Source: Nitrospiria bacterium (GTDB lineage Bacteria; Nitrospirota; Nitrospiria; JACQBZ01). From it: a stretch of 64,000 nt of DNA. Positions 1 through 9,555 of this stretch are shown one piece after another (within the stretch, counting starts at the first letter, position 1; every line of letters begins with the position of its first letter). Both the position numbers and the translations under genes were made by a program. The notes under the pieces were generated by a model. That model had not been told where the DNA came from. It did no database searches and saw only the letters and a list, made by a program, of their open reading frames with translations. The DNA is taken from positions 22,341 through 86,340 of the forward strand of contig DATIYJ010000014.1 in the NCBI GenBank assembly GCA_035517655.1, given 5' to 3'.

Positions 1-168
1 ACGGGAATTCCGGACGATCGGGTGGTGGTGAGTGAAAGCGGGATTGGTCAAAGAAAAGATCTCGATCGCTTGTTTGAAGCGGGGACGGATGCCGTCCTGA
101 TCGGCGAAACGTTTATGAGGAGTCCGGACATTCAGGCCAAGATTCGTGAGCTTTTCGGGAAAATTTGA
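1..168 (+). CDS. trpC: Indole-3-glycerol phosphate synthase, C-terminal fragment (cut by window start)
   Basis: Frame 1 is open from the first base to TGA at 166-168 and encodes the last 55 residues of a TIM-barrel protein. The segments VVSESGI and AVLIGETFMRS match the phosphate-binding end of TrpC, which closes the indole ring in tryptophan synthesis. The gene sits immediately before trpF, with a 6-12 base gap, so the two are almost certainly co-transcribed. The N-terminal part and the promoter lie outside the window. Confidence 0.9.
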   Translation, partial: TGIPDDRVVVSESGIGQRKDLDRLFEAGTDAVLIGETFMRSPDIQAKIRELFGKI

Positions 169-180
169 GGATGGATGGGG

Positions 181-789
181 ATGCGAGTCAAGATTTGCGG
201 GATCATGAACGTTCACGACGCCTTGGCCGCTGCGGAGTTCGGGGCGGATGCCGTCGGTTTTGTCCTCTACCGAAGCAGCCCCCGCTATACGGATCTCAAG
301 ACGATCAAGAACATCATCGCGCAATTGCCGCCGTTTGTCACGACGGTGGGCGTTTTCGCCAACGCGGAGGAACGGGAAATCCTTTCGACGGTGAATGAAT
401 GCGGACTCGACGTCATCCAGCTTCAGGGGGATGAACCGGCGGACCTCTGCCGTCGCTTGGGCAGCCGCGTCATCAAGGCGATACGCATCCGAGACAAATT
501 CAGTCTAAACCGGATGATTCCCTACAAGGTGAGGGCCTTTGTCCTGGACACGTTTCGGGATGGACAGCTCGGCGGGACGGGCGAAACCTTTGACTGGAAT
601 CTGGCAATGGATGCGAAAAAATTCGGAAAAATCATCCTGGCCGGAGGGCTCACGCCGGACAACATCCAACAGGCGGTCGAACAGGTCCGGCCCTACGGCG
701 TGGATGTCAGCAGCGGAGTGGAAGAGCGTGTGGGCAAAAAAGACCTTACAAAGCTGAAGCGGTTCATTGAACTTGCCAAACAGGCGTAA
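181..789 (+). CDS. trpF: Phosphoribosylanthranilate isomerase
   Basis: This cytoplasmic TIM-barrel enzyme isomerises N-(5'-phosphoribosyl)anthranilate in the third committed step of tryptophan synthesis. The N-terminus begins VKICGI, where the Cys is the catalytic general base of the family. The Asp partner lies in VLDTFRDGQLGGTG, and the phosphate-binding loop is ILAGGLTPDN plus VDVSSGVEE. Its length of about 202 residues is normal. ATG at 181 gives the usual MRVKICGI start; an in-frame ATG at 175 would add two residues. It lies between trpC and trpB in a compact trp operon. Confidence 0.95.
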   Translation: MRVKICGIMNVHDALAAAEFGADAVGFVLYRSSPRYTDLKTIKNIIAQLPPFVTTVGVFANAEEREILSTVNECGLDVIQLQGDEPADLCRRLGSRVIKAIRIRDKFSLNRMIPYKVRAFVLDTFRDGQLGGTGETFDWNLAMDAKKFGKIILAGGLTPDNIQQAVEQVRPYGVDVSSGVEERVGKKDLTKLKRFIELAKQA

Positions 790-809
790 AAACTGGATGG
801 CTGGGGGAT

Positions 810-823
810 CGGACTTAAGTCCG
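810..823. repeat. 14-bp perfect palindrome in the trpF-trpB gap
   Basis: CGGACTTAAGTCCG is self-complementary and lies in the 59-base gap between trpF and trpB. It has no following T-run, so it is not an obvious terminator. It could be a short mRNA hairpin or a binding site; no function is assigned. Confidence 0.4.
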
Positions 824-848
824 CTCCTGCTTAAATGACGGTTTTCAA

Positions 849-2042
849 ATGACGACCTTACCTGATCAGAGCGGTCACTTTGGCATCTATGGCGGACGGT
901 TTGCCCCCGAGACGTTGATGCCGGCGCTAACCGAATTGGAAAAACACTATAAATTCTCAAAGAATAACAAAAGATTCCAATCTTCTTTTAAGAAATATCT
1001 TAAAGAATTTGCAGGCCGGCCCACGCCGCTTTATTACGCCGAGCGCTTAACAAAAAAGCTCGGCGGGGCCAAGATCTATTTAAAACGCGAAGACCTGTGT
1101 CACACCGGAGCGCACAAAATCAACAACACGATCGGCCAGGCCTTGCTCGCCAAGCGGATGGGCAAACGCCGGGTAATCGCTGAAACCGGCGCGGGCCAGC
1201 ACGGCGTGGCCGTGGCGACGGTCGCCGCGGTATTCGGCCTGGAATGCGAAGTTTACATGGGAACCGAAGATATGGAGCGTCAATCGCTCAACGTCTACCG
1301 GATGCGGTTGATGGGGGCCAAAGTCTCCCCTGTCGATTCCGGGAGCCGGACGCTCAAGGACGCGATCAACGAAGCGATGCGGGACTGGACCACCCATGTA
1401 CGCACCACCCATTATATCCTCGGTTCGGTTCTCGGTCCCCATCCTTTTCCGGCCATGATCCGGGATTTTCAAAAAGTGATCGGTATGGAAGCGCGTCAGC
1501 AAATCCATAAAACGGAAGGCCGTCTTCCCGACTATCTCGTCGCCTGCGTCGGAGGAGGCAGCAACGCCATGGGGCTGTTTTATCCTTTCTTGGACGATCG
1601 GACGGTCCAGATGATCGGCGTGGAGGCTGGCGGTCATGGAATCGAGAGCGGGAAACACGCCGCGCGTTTTGCCGATGGATCACTCGGAGTCCTTCACGGA
1701 ACCATGACCTATCTCCTGCAGGACGACGACGGTCAGATCCGGCTTACGCATTCCGTATCGGCAGGACTGGATTATGCCGCTGTCGGTCCGGAGCACAGCT
1801 ACCACTATGATCGGGGCCGGATCCGGTTTACGCATGTGACGGACCAGGAAGCCCTGGCCGCGTTTGATCTCTTAAGTCAAGTGGAGGGGATTATGCCGGC
1901 GCTGGAATCGGCCCATGCCGTGGCCCATGCCGCGAAGCTGGCCCCCCAACTGAAACGAAATCAGATCGTCCTGATCAATCTTTCCGGCCGGGGCGACAAG
2001 GACGTGATGCAGGTGGCCAAGATAAGAGGAGTGCAACTCTGA
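849..2042 (+). CDS. trpB: Tryptophan synthase beta subunit
   Basis: This PLP enzyme condenses indole with L-serine to give tryptophan and forms an alpha2beta2 complex with TrpA. The PLP lysine motif HTGAHKINN is at about residues 83-91, the GAGQHG loop follows, and the phosphate-binding GGGSNA motif is at about 235-240. The 397-residue length is typical of the TrpB1 type found in operons with trpA. No clear Shine-Dalgarno sequence precedes ATG 849, but the N-terminus [13 protein letters not shown] is the canonical family start. trpA follows after 5 bases. Confidence 0.97.
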   Translation: MTTLPDQSGHFGIYGGRFAPETLMPALTELEKHYKFSKNNKRFQSSFKKYLKEFAGRPTPLYYAERLTKKLGGAKIYLKREDLCHTGAHKINNTIGQALLAKRMGKRRVIAETGAGQHGVAVATVAAVFGLECEVYMGTEDMERQSLNVYRMRLMGAKVSPVDSGSRTLKDAINEAMRDWTTHVRTTHYILGSVLGPHPFPAMIRDFQKVIGMEARQQIHKTEGRLPDYLVACVGGGSNAMGLFYPFLDDRTVQMIGVEAGGHGIESGKHAARFADGSLGVLHGTMTYLLQDDDGQIRLTHSVSAGLDYAAVGPEHSYHYDRGRIRFTHVTDQEALAAFDLLSQVEGIMPALESAHAVAHAAKLAPQLKRNQIVLINLSGRGDKDVMQVAKIRGVQL

Positions 2043-2047
2043 ACGCC

Positions 2048-2854
2048 ATGTCCGGCATCGATAAAATTTTTGCAGAGTTACGGTCCAAAAAAGAAAAAGC
2101 GCTTATCCCGTATATTATGGCCGGAGATCCCCGGTTGGAACGGACGAAAGAGATGGTGCTGGCGATGGAAAAAGCGGGCGCCGACATGATCGAACTGGGC
2201 GTCCCGTTTTCCGATCCGATCGCGGACGGCCCCGTGATCCAGCGGGCCGGTCAGCGATCCTTGAAATGCAAAACATCTTTGAAGGATATTTTAAGTTTGG
2301 TCGCGGATCTTCGTAAGAAGACGAACATTCCTCTGATTTTGATGACCTACTACAATCCGGTGCTTAAACTCGGCGTCGAGAATTTATTCAAGGCCGCGGA
2401 ACGGGCCGGCGTGGACGGGCTCATCATTCCGGATCTTCCACCGGAAGAAGGTCGCGCCGTGTTGGAGGAGAGCCGCCGATGCGGATTGAATTGGATCTTG
2501 TTGTCCGCGCCCACCACCCCGGTGAACCGGCTCAAGTTTTTAGCCAAACAGACCCAAGGGTTTCTATACTACGTCTCCTTGACCGGCATCACGGGATCAT
2601 CGCTTAAAGACCTTTCCGAGGTCCGGACCCGGCTGTCGATGATCCGCCGTATGACGGATAAGCCGGTTGCCATCGGTTTCGGAATATCGACTCCGGAGCA
2701 GGCCAAGGCCCTGGGGGAAATGGCGGACGGCGTGATTGTGGGCAGCGCGATTGTTCGGCTGATCGAGCAGCATTTGGAAGACCCCGAGCTTCCATTCGTA
2801 GTCTCGGCGTTTGTGAAGCGCTTAAAGCAGGCCATGACCGGCCGATCCTTCTAA
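2048..2854 (+). CDS. trpA: Tryptophan synthase alpha subunit
   Basis: TrpA cleaves indole-3-glycerol phosphate to indole and glyceraldehyde 3-phosphate and passes indole through a tunnel to TrpB. The catalytic Glu and Asp occur in MIELGVPFSDPIADGPVIQ and in GLIIPDLPPEE. The phosphate-binding glycines are in GFGIS and VIVGSAIV. The 268-residue length matches the family. It is the last tryptophan gene of the run and is followed after 36 bases by a signalling gene. Confidence 0.97.
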   Translation: MSGIDKIFAELRSKKEKALIPYIMAGDPRLERTKEMVLAMEKAGADMIELGVPFSDPIADGPVIQRAGQRSLKCKTSLKDILSLVADLRKKTNIPLILMTYYNPVLKLGVENLFKAAERAGVDGLIIPDLPPEEGRAVLEESRRCGLNWILLSAPTTPVNRLKFLAKQTQGFLYYVSLTGITGSSLKDLSEVRTRLSMIRRMTDKPVAIGFGISTPEQAKALGEMADGVIVGSAIVRLIEQHLEDPELPFVVSAFVKRLKQAMTGRSF

Positions 2855-2890
2855 GACATAGTCGGACCCATCCAGTAAAAGGCCATAATC

Positions 2891-4597
2891 ATGATCACGA
2901 AACGGGCCTCCAAAGGAAGGCGGAGCACGGATCAAACCGGCGCCGTGCTGCGGTTGAAAAGAGAATTATCCCTCGAGCGGGCCAAGCGGGAAGTTCTTCA
3001 GGGCCTTAGCCGCATACCGTTGGAGGCTCAGTCCCCCGATCGACTTTACGATTACTACCTCGGCGTGATTCTGAAACTGACCCGGACGAAGGCCGGATCG
3101 ATCCTTCTGCGGGATGAGGTCACCAACGACCTGGTCTTCGTGGCCTGCAAAGGAAAAGGGTCGGAAGGGCGCGTCGGAAAGCATCTCCCGGTCGGGGAAG
3201 GAGTTGCCGGCTGGGTTGTTCGAACCGGTTATCGGTACTTTACGGGCGACACCGAACATGAACGGATGGTCAAAAAGGAGTTCGGTCCGGAAATCGGGTC
3301 GGCCGCCCAAAATATACTCTGCGTGCCGCTGAAAATCTCCCGACGGGTGCTGGGCGTCCTGGAAATCTTGAATCGAAAAGACCGAAGGCCGTTTCGGCGG
3401 GAGGATCTGAATCTTCTGGATGCGATCGCGGTCCAGGTGGCCACCGTGATCGAGAACACGAGACTCTTTGAAAAATACGACAGCAAGGTCCGGAAACTCA
3501 GGACCTTGAAAGAGATCAGCCGGCTGCTCAATTCGACGCTCGACGAAAAAGAGGTCAAGAAGCGGGCGGTGGAGGCGGCTACGCGGTTGATGGAGGCGGA
3601 GGTCGGATCCCTCCTCCTGATCGATGAGGCGACCGGCGAGTTGTATTTTGACGTCGACCTGGGCGACCGGGGTAAGCGGGTCAAAGAGATCCGTCTCAAA
3701 ATCGGGGAAGGCATCGCCGGCTGGGTGGCCAAGACCGGGGAACCGGCGATCGTGGCGGATGCGCAGAAGGATCCGCGTTTTGTTCGAAAGGTCGATGAAA
3801 AAAGCGCGTTCGTGACCCGCAATATGATTTGCGTTCCGGTCAAGATCCGGGATCGGATCATCGGCGTGTTGCAGGCGATCAATAAATTGGACCGGCAGAC
3901 CTTCTCCAATTGGGATCTGGAGGAATTCCAAAGCCTCGCCGACCAGGTCGCCATTGCCGTCGACAACGCAAATCTCTACAAGGAACTGCGGGAGACCTTT
4001 TTCGGAACGGCCGGGGCGTTGGGGGATGCCATTGAGGCGAAGGATGCCTATACGGCGGGCCATACGCGTCGCGTTTTAGCTTATTCGATGGCGATGGGAA
4101 AGCTGCTCCATCTCTCCGGTCCGGAACTGGACAACCTGAAGCTCGCGGCGATGCTGCACGACATCGGCAAGATCGGAATCGAGGACAGCATCCTTCAAAA
4201 GCCGGGCAAACTCGAAGACGCGGAACGTCGGCGCATGCAAGAACACACCACCATCGGGTTTAAAATCGTCGATCACGTGAAGCAGTTGCGCAAAATTGTT
4301 CCCGGGATCATGCATCACCACGAGGAATACGACGGGACCGGTTATCCCGGAGGATTGAAGGGCGATCAGATTCCCCTCATCGCGCGCATCATCGCCGTGG
4401 CGGATTGTTTCGATGCCATGACGACCGATCGGCCCTACCGAAAGGGACGCTCCGTCCCGACGGCGGTGGAGGAGCTTCTGAAGCTCGCGGGGACTCAGTT
4501 GGATGAAAAAGTCGTGGCCGCCTTCCTCCGGGCCTATCGGGCCGGCGACCTTCGCATGACCATCGAGTCCGGCTCGTCTTCTGTGCCCGTGGACTGA
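2891..4597 (+). CDS. GAF-GAF-HD-GYP protein, predicted cyclic-di-GMP phosphodiesterase
   Basis: The 568-residue protein has two GAF sensor domains (about residues 50-195 and 215-365) followed by an HD-GYP domain (about 370-550). The HD-GYP metal and signature residues are present: AGHTRR, MLHDIGKIGI, HHHEEYDGTGYPGG and DCFDAMTTDRPYR. HD-GYP domains hydrolyse cyclic-di-GMP to pGpG or GMP. There is no signal peptide or membrane segment, so it is probably a cytoplasmic sensor. A short charged N-terminus precedes the first GAF. It lies 36 bases after trpA and may be read through from the trp operon, but a functional link is not evident. The GAF ligand cannot be deduced. Confidence 0.93.
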   Translation: MITKRASKGRRSTDQTGAVLRLKRELSLERAKREVLQGLSRIPLEAQSPDRLYDYYLGVILKLTRTKAGSILLRDEVTNDLVFVACKGKGSEGRVGKHLPVGEGVAGWVVRTGYRYFTGDTEHERMVKKEFGPEIGSAAQNILCVPLKISRRVLGVLEILNRKDRRPFRREDLNLLDAIAVQVATVIENTRLFEKYDSKVRKLRTLKEISRLLNSTLDEKEVKKRAVEAATRLMEAEVGSLLLIDEATGELYFDVDLGDRGKRVKEIRLKIGEGIAGWVAKTGEPAIVADAQKDPRFVRKVDEKSAFVTRNMICVPVKIRDRIIGVLQAINKLDRQTFSNWDLEEFQSLADQVAIAVDNANLYKELRETFFGTAGALGDAIEAKDAYTAGHTRRVLAYSMAMGKLLHLSGPELDNLKLAAMLHDIGKIGIEDSILQKPGKLEDAERRRMQEHTTIGFKIVDHVKQLRKIVPGIMHHHEEYDGTGYPGGLKGDQIPLIARIIAVADCFDAMTTDRPYRKGRSVPTAVEELLKLAGTQLDEKVVAAFLRAYRAGDLRMTIESGSSSVPVD

Positions 4598-4645
4598 TTT
4601 TGACCGCCGGGACCCTTCCTCCGCCCGGGTACCCGGCCAATCCTG

Positions 4646-4654
4646 TGCTATAAT
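4646..4654 (+). promoter_or_regulatory. Extended -10 promoter candidate
   Basis: TGC-TATAAT (TATAAT at 4649-4654) lies about 50 bases before the lipoprotein gene at 4708. No good -35 element is present at the normal distance, but the TG extension can compensate. Confidence 0.4.
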
Positions 4655-4707
4655 CAATTTCAAGAATCCATCGAAATCCGGCTCACGGCTGACGGGAGGG
4701 AATCGCG

Positions 4708-5517
4708 ATGCGCGTGTTTGAAATGCGGTCCGTTGTGTTGGCGGGTCTGACGGTGCTTTGGCTCTCCGGTTGCGGAGACCACAATAACGTTCTCGGAGGG
4801 TTGGCGGACGACCATTCGATTCAGGCCAAGATTCAGAACGGCCAGACGGCGCTGGACCGGGGCGATTGCCAAACCGCGATCGATAACTTCACCGAAGTCT
4901 TTGACCACGATCCGAACGATGCCGATGCGCGGATCAACCTGGCCGCCGCGTATACCTGCCGGGCCGGATTCAATGTCACCGCATTGATCCACGTCGCGGC
5001 CGACTTTGGGGCCGGAACGATTACCAACGATCAACTCTTCCAGACCATTGCGGATAAGGCCGTGGAGACGATCAGCTCGACCTGGCCCGCGGATCTTTCG
5101 ACGGCCAAGGGGCTGTTGGCCCAGGATCCGAATGCGCATCCCCCCCTGGCCTTTAAAAATAATCCGGATGCGGGATTTAAGCTGTCTATTGTTTCGTTGG
5201 TCCAGGCGGTTCTGACCGTCGTCGATATTCTAAACTATGCCGACGGCGTCGCCGACTGCGTCCAGCAGCAGGGATCGAACGCCTTCGCGAACTGTCAGAT
5301 TTCCCCCCAGGACGCGACCGACATCATCAACGCCTTGCAGGATTCGGCTCAAACCTTGACCGATCTGGGAGTCGCATCGGATGTGACCGATTCGGTCAAT
5401 ACCGTTCTGACCGATATGAACAGCGCGACTCCATCGGATCCCATCAGTTGTCCCGATATTTTGCAATACCTTCAAAATCAGGGGATTGTTTCGGCCGGGC
5501 AGGCGACCTGCACCTGA
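4708..5517 (+). CDS. TPR-containing outer-membrane lipoprotein of unknown function
   Basis: The N-terminus carries a lipoprotein signal ending in LSGC (lipid-modified Cys at about residue 22). At about residues 45-90 one or two tetratricopeptide units are visible (ALDRGDCQTAIDNFTEVF...DPNDADARINLAAAY). The rest is helical, with no recognised domain. A good Shine-Dalgarno sequence (GGGAGGG) precedes ATG 4708. It is followed by an outer-membrane barrel gene and a small lipoprotein in the same direction. It may be a structural or assembly factor for the neighbouring barrel protein; that is inference only. Confidence 0.75.
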   Translation: MRVFEMRSVVLAGLTVLWLSGCGDHNNVLGGLADDHSIQAKIQNGQTALDRGDCQTAIDNFTEVFDHDPNDADARINLAAAYTCRAGFNVTALIHVAADFGAGTITNDQLFQTIADKAVETISSTWPADLSTAKGLLAQDPNAHPPLAFKNNPDAGFKLSIVSLVQAVLTVVDILNYADGVADCVQQQGSNAFANCQISPQDATDIINALQDSAQTLTDLGVASDVTDSVNTVLTDMNSATPSDPISCPDILQYLQNQGIVSAGQATCT

Positions 5518-5559
5518 CCGGATGAGCCCAAAATGCAATTATCATAATGAGGAGGACCG

Positions 5560-6660
5560 ATGCTGAACCGGAAAAAAACCGCATGGGTATCGATCATACT
5601 TATCGGCGGAATTCTCCTCGCGGATGATGTTCTTGCGGACGAGCTGCCCATTTTCTACAAGGGCATCCGGCCGCTGGGTATGGGCGGGGCCTTCACGGCC
5701 GTGGCGGACGATGAAAATGCGATGTTCTACAATCCGGCCGGTCTCAACAGCATCAAGGGGTTTGGAGGCGTCGGGATCCTGAATCCCTATGTGGAGGCCA
5801 GCAAAAACATCAAATCCTTTTACAACGACGTCAAGGACGTCTCGAATGCCCAGTCCGATACGGAACAGGCCGATCTGGCCGCCACCTTGCTCGAAAATTG
5901 GCTTGGACAACATCTCCATCTTCGAACGGGATTATTCCCCAATGTCACGATGCATAATTTCGGGATCGGATTCCTGGGCCAGGCGACGTTCGACGGCGAG
6001 GTCCACAACCCGCTCGGCGTCAATACGCTGCAGCTGCGCGGCGGCTACGATCTGGCCCTGGTGGCCTCCGGCGCCTACGGGTTCAATCTGTTCAACGCCC
6101 CGCTCCAGGTCGGAATGACCGGCAAGCTGATCAACCGCCGCATGCTCGACAAGACCTATACCACCAGTGATCTCGTCGAGCAGGACGGGATCGATCTGAG
6201 CCGGGATCTTCAAAGCGGCAACGGCGTCGGCGTGGATCTGGGGGCGATCTATGCGCCGCCGGTCTTTCTTGAGCCGGCGTTCGGCGTTTCCCTTCAAAAC
6301 ATCGGGAATGTGAATCTGGGGGACGCCGGCAAACTGGAGCAGCAGCTGAATCTGGGCGCCGCCCTCCACCCGCCGGTCGGCTTCGGGAAATTGCTCCTGG
6401 CTTTGGACGTCATCGATGTGACAAATCAATTGGGGGAAGACCACGATCTTGCCAAACGGATCAACGCTGGAGTAGAATACAAACTCCCGATGCTCGTCGC
6501 GCTTCGCGCCGGGTTGCATCAGGGATATCCGAGTTACGGTTTTACGGTGGACCTCTGGGTCCTGAAGGCCAGCTACGCTTACTACATTGAAGAGATCGGG
6601 GCCTACGCGGGACAACGGCCGGATCGGCGGAACATCGCCCAGGTCTCGATGGGATTTTGA
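5560..6660 (+). CDS. Outer-membrane beta-barrel protein, PorV/FadL-like (OMPP1-related)
   Basis: The 366-residue protein has a signal peptide cleaved near residue 26 and then the segment LGMGGAFTAVADD...MFYNPAGL, typical of the PorV/TraF-like and FadL-type barrels. Alternating hydrophobic strands run to a C-terminal Phe, a usual signal for BAM-mediated insertion. GAGGAGG precedes ATG 5560. It probably sits in the outer membrane and may move hydrophobic molecules or help secretion. The substrate cannot be determined. It lies between two lipoprotein genes. Confidence 0.8.
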   Translation: MLNRKKTAWVSIILIGGILLADDVLADELPIFYKGIRPLGMGGAFTAVADDENAMFYNPAGLNSIKGFGGVGILNPYVEASKNIKSFYNDVKDVSNAQSDTEQADLAATLLENWLGQHLHLRTGLFPNVTMHNFGIGFLGQATFDGEVHNPLGVNTLQLRGGYDLALVASGAYGFNLFNAPLQVGMTGKLINRRMLDKTYTTSDLVEQDGIDLSRDLQSGNGVGVDLGAIYAPPVFLEPAFGVSLQNIGNVNLGDAGKLEQQLNLGAALHPPVGFGKLLLALDVIDVTNQLGEDHDLAKRINAGVEYKLPMLVALRAGLHQGYPSYGFTVDLWVLKASYAYYIEEIGAYAGQRPDRRNIAQVSMGF

Positions 6661-6670
6661 TCGAAGTTGC

Positions 6671-7114
6671 ATGCGGAGATTTGCGCGGATGGGTAAGTTC
6701 GGATTTCTTATTCTATTGATTCCTGCTCTTTTGGCAGGCTGCGGTAAAGATAATAATTCCAACAGCAACGTTCAGGAGGGAGCGGCCGGTGGGGATCTTG
6801 TGGTCACGGTGGCGCCGGGCAACCCCGCATCGAGACCCCTCTATCTTTGGACGGACATTACCGGCACTGCTGTGAACGCCGCGACCATTACGGTGGCCCG
6901 GACGACGGACCTGAATACCATTGTCTGGGGAATCGCAACCAATACTAATACAGATGCGCTTCAATCCCCATGGCAGCAGGGCTCGCTCTCCACGATCGTT
7001 ACGCCAATCGTACAAACAGAGGTTGATCTGCAAACCAATGTTACGTACCGCGTTACCGTAACAAAGGCGGACAACCAGACCTCTGGATACCATGAGTTTA
7101 CCCTCCTGCCGTAG
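6671..7114 (+). CDS. Small lipoprotein, unknown function
   Basis: The mature protein starts at the Cys of LLAGC, about residue 23 from the ATG at 6671 (ATG 6689 is an alternative). The signal peptide is MGKFGFLILLIPALLAGC. About 120 residues follow. They are Thr/Asn-rich and of beta character, consistent with an immunoglobulin- or fibronectin-like fold exported to the envelope. The longer frame from 6587 overlaps the preceding gene and would bury the signal peptide, so a downstream start was chosen. No family was recognised. Confidence 0.65.
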   Translation: MRRFARMGKFGFLILLIPALLAGCGKDNNSNSNVQEGAAGGDLVVTVAPGNPASRPLYLWTDITGTAVNAATITVARTTDLNTIVWGIATNTNTDALQSPWQQGSLSTIVTPIVQTEVDLQTNVTYRVTVTKADNQTSGYHEFTLLP

Positions 7115-7154
7115 GAATGCGTCGCAGGACATGCCCGCTTTCCGATCCGTCGTA

Positions 7155-7184
7155 TTGACAAGCAAACAGCCCGACTGTTATCCT
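7155..7184 (+). promoter_or_regulatory. Sigma-70 promoter for the folate gene cluster
   Basis: TTGACA (7155-7160) and TATCCT (7179-7184) are separated by 18 bases. The predicted start is near 7191, about 20 bases before GTG 7212. This argues against the longer reading frame that begins at 7092. Confidence 0.65.
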
Positions 7185-7211
7185 ACCCGTGGTTCAGGCC
7201 CCAAGACGAAG

Positions 7212-7805
7212 GTGTCGACGATTGAAGAGGAGAAGCGGCGGCTGCGCGGAGAGGTTCTGGCCCTCCGCAACAAACTCACGACGGGCCAGCGGGTCGTTCG
7301 GAGCGCCGATATCCTTCAAAAACTGTTTGAGCTGGAAGCCGTGCGTCGCGCCGGATGGATTCATTTCTACGTCTCATACGGCAGCGAGGTCGAGACGACG
7401 GGCATGATCGCGCATGCCTTGTCGGGCGGAAAACACGTCACCGTGCCGAAAATGGATCCGGCATCCAGACGCTTGGTGCTCTCCGAATTAAAGGATCCGG
7501 TCCGAGAACTTTCACCGGGACCGATCGGAATTCCGGAACCGGTGTCCGGCGCCTTTCGGCCGGTCGGGTTCGAGCGGATGGATCTGTTCGTCGTGCCGGG
7601 GATCGCTTTTGACCCGCGCGGCAACCGCTTGGGACAGGGCGCGGGTTATTACGACCGGCTTCTGACGCCGGTCGCGGAACGGGTTCCGATCATCGGACTG
7701 GCGTTCGAACTGCAACTGGTTGAAGCGCTTCCAACGGACGATCATGATGTCCGGATGAACTGGGTCATCACGGAGAAACGAACGATGGATTGTAGAAAAG
7801 CGTGA
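7212..7805 (+). CDS. 5-formyltetrahydrofolate cyclo-ligase
   Basis: This is the ATP-dependent enzyme that converts 5-formyl-THF to 5,10-methenyl-THF and returns stored folate to the one-carbon pool. The family signature IAFDPRGNRLGQGAGYYDRLL is present near the C-terminus (shown here split: IAFDP, RGNRLGQG, GYYDRLL), and an N-terminal basic ATP-binding segment (EEKRRLRGEVLALRN) is also present. GTG at 7212 gives 197 residues, the usual size, and follows a promoter; starting at ATG 7092 would place the promoter inside the gene. folD is 66 bases downstream, which fits a shared folate role. Confidence 0.9.
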   Translation: MSTIEEEKRRLRGEVLALRNKLTTGQRVVRSADILQKLFELEAVRRAGWIHFYVSYGSEVETTGMIAHALSGGKHVTVPKMDPASRRLVLSELKDPVRELSPGPIGIPEPVSGAFRPVGFERMDLFVVPGIAFDPRGNRLGQGAGYYDRLLTPVAERVPIIGLAFELQLVEALPTDDHDVRMNWVITEKRTMDCRKA

Positions 7806-7871
7806 TGTCATGGCGGATGAACCCGGGGCGCATGGCACCCGCTCCCCTTCAACGGGAAGCACGAGGGATAT

Positions 7872-8717
7872 GTGACCGAAATCATCGACGGTAAAAAGAT
7901 CTCGGCCGAAATCAAAGGCCGGATTAAAGAAAACGTGGCGGTGTTAAAGGCGGAGGGCCGAACGCCCGGACTGGCCGCGGTGCTGGTCGGCGACAACCCC
8001 GCCTCGGTGATCTACGTTCGGAACAAACGGAAGGCCTGCGAGGAGGTCGGAATCTATTCCGAAGAGCACAAACTTCCGGCCTCCACAAAACAGGAAGACC
8101 TGCTCAATCTGATCCTTCAGCTCAACAACGATCCGAAGATCCACGGCATCCTGGTGCAGCTTCCGCTGCCGAAGCATCTCGATACCGAACAGGTGTTGTA
8201 TGCCGTTTCCCCGAAGAAGGACGTGGACGGGCTGCATCCCAACAACGTGGGCCATCTCACGATGGGCTCGCCGGTGTTCGTGCCCTGCACGCCGGCGGGG
8301 GTCATGGCAATCCTGGATTATCACAAGATCCCGATCGAAGGCCGACGGGCCGTGATCGTCGGACGGAGCAATCTTGTCGGCCGGCCGGTCGGACTGTTAT
8401 TGATGCACCGGAACGCCACGATCACGGTCTGCCACTCGCGAACCCGCGACATCGGAGCGGTTTGTCGGGAAGGAGACATCCTGATCGCCGCGATCGGCAA
8501 GCCCAGGTTCATCACGGCCGACATGGTCAAGAACGGCGCGGCCGTGATCGACGTGGGCATCAACCGCCTCCCGGACGGCAAGCTGGTCGGGGATGTGGAT
8601 TACGAGCCGGTCTCCCAAAAAGCCGGTTGGATCACGCCCGTGCCCGGCGGGGTCGGTCCCATGACGATCGCCATGTTGCTGCAGAACACCCTGGAAGCGG
8701 CCGGGAGAAGCCGGTAG
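7872..8717 (+). CDS. folD: Bifunctional methylenetetrahydrofolate dehydrogenase / cyclohydrolase
   Basis: FolD interconverts 5,10-methylene-, methenyl- and 10-formyl-THF, using NADP in the dehydrogenase step. The catalytic Lys lies in [11 protein letters not shown], the NADP fold in [12 protein letters not shown] and the C-terminal signature in [16 protein letters not shown]. The 281-residue length is typical. The start is GTG 7872 with a GAGGG ribosome site. panB begins only 5 bases after the stop, and PanB uses the methylene-THF that FolD supplies. The order cyclo-ligase, folD, panB therefore makes metabolic sense. Confidence 0.96.
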   Translation: MTEIIDGKKISAEIKGRIKENVAVLKAEGRTPGLAAVLVGDNPASVIYVRNKRKACEEVGIYSEEHKLPASTKQEDLLNLILQLNNDPKIHGILVQLPLPKHLDTEQVLYAVSPKKDVDGLHPNNVGHLTMGSPVFVPCTPAGVMAILDYHKIPIEGRRAVIVGRSNLVGRPVGLLLMHRNATITVCHSRTRDIGAVCREGDILIAAIGKPRFITADMVKNGAAVIDVGINRLPDGKLVGDVDYEPVSQKAGWITPVPGGVGPMTIAMLLQNTLEAAGRSR

Positions 8718-8722
8718 CGCCT

Positions 8723-9520
8723 ATGTCCAAGATCACGGTACTCGATCTGCTTAAAAAGAAACGCGAGGGCAAAAAGCTCACCATGCTCACCGCATATGAT
8801 TTCCCGTTCGCCCAGATCGTGGACGAAGCGGGCATCGACATGATTTTAGTCGGCGATTCCTTGGGTGTCGTGGTTCAGGGAAACAGCAACACGCTTCCGG
8901 TGACCATGGACGAGATGCTGTACCATACCCGAATCTCGTCCCGCGCGGTCGAGCATGCGCTGGTGATCGGGGACATGCCCTTCATGTCGTTTCAGCCCGG
9001 CATCGAGGACGCCGTCCGCAATGCATGCCGTTTTATTCAGGCCGGCGCCTCGGCGGTGAAGCTGGAAGGGGGCGAAGGAGTTGTCGATCGCATCCGGGCG
9101 TTGGCCCGAATGGATATTCCCGTCATGGGCCATGTCGGCCTGACGCCGCAGTCGGTCCATCGCATGGGAGGTTACAAGGTCCAGGGCCGGGAGCCGATGG
9201 TGGCCGAGCGCATTATGAGCGACGCCCGTGCGGTCGAAGAGGCCGGCGCGTTCGGGATCGTCCTTGAGGGCATCCCTCTGGAACTGGGCCGGAAGATCAC
9301 CAAGACCCTTTCGATCCCCACCATTGGAATCGGGGCCGGACCTCACTGCGACGGGCAGGTCCTGGTGCTGCATGATTTGTTGGGTCTGTTTGAGCGATTT
9401 CATCCCACCTTCGTCAAGACGTACGCCAATCTCAAGTCCCAGGCTCTTGAGGCCATCCGGCGGTACAAGGAAGAAGTCGAGCTTGGAAAGTTTCCTTCCG
9501 AAGAAGAAAGTTATAAATAA
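8723..9520 (+). CDS. panB: 3-methyl-2-oxobutanoate hydroxymethyltransferase
   Basis: PanB transfers a hydroxymethyl group from methylene-THF to 2-oxoisovalerate to form ketopantoate, the first committed step to pantothenate and CoA. The 265-residue decameric TIM-barrel type is recognised by [18 protein letters not shown] (Mg2+ ligands), GDMPFMSF and the C-terminal [18 protein letters not shown] 8723 was chosen over an upstream in-frame ATG inside folD because it gives the standard N-terminus. panC and panD are not in the window. Confidence 0.96.
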   Translation: MSKITVLDLLKKKREGKKLTMLTAYDFPFAQIVDEAGIDMILVGDSLGVVVQGNSNTLPVTMDEMLYHTRISSRAVEHALVIGDMPFMSFQPGIEDAVRNACRFIQAGASAVKLEGGEGVVDRIRALARMDIPVMGHVGLTPQSVHRMGGYKVQGREPMVAERIMSDARAVEEAGAFGIVLEGIPLELGRKITKTLSIPTIGIGAGPHCDGQVLVLHDLLGLFERFHPTFVKTYANLKSQALEAIRRYKEEVELGKFPSEEESYK

Positions 9521-9555
9521 ACCTCCATCCCGGATCGGCGGGTTCCATCCCTATC

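Noticed and set aside
7092..7211. Longer start or a 6S RNA upstream of the 5-formyl-THF cyclo-ligase gene
   Set aside because: A TTGACA/TATCCT promoter sits in this stretch and leaves only about 20 bases before GTG 7212, too little for 6S RNA, which is often found next to this gene.
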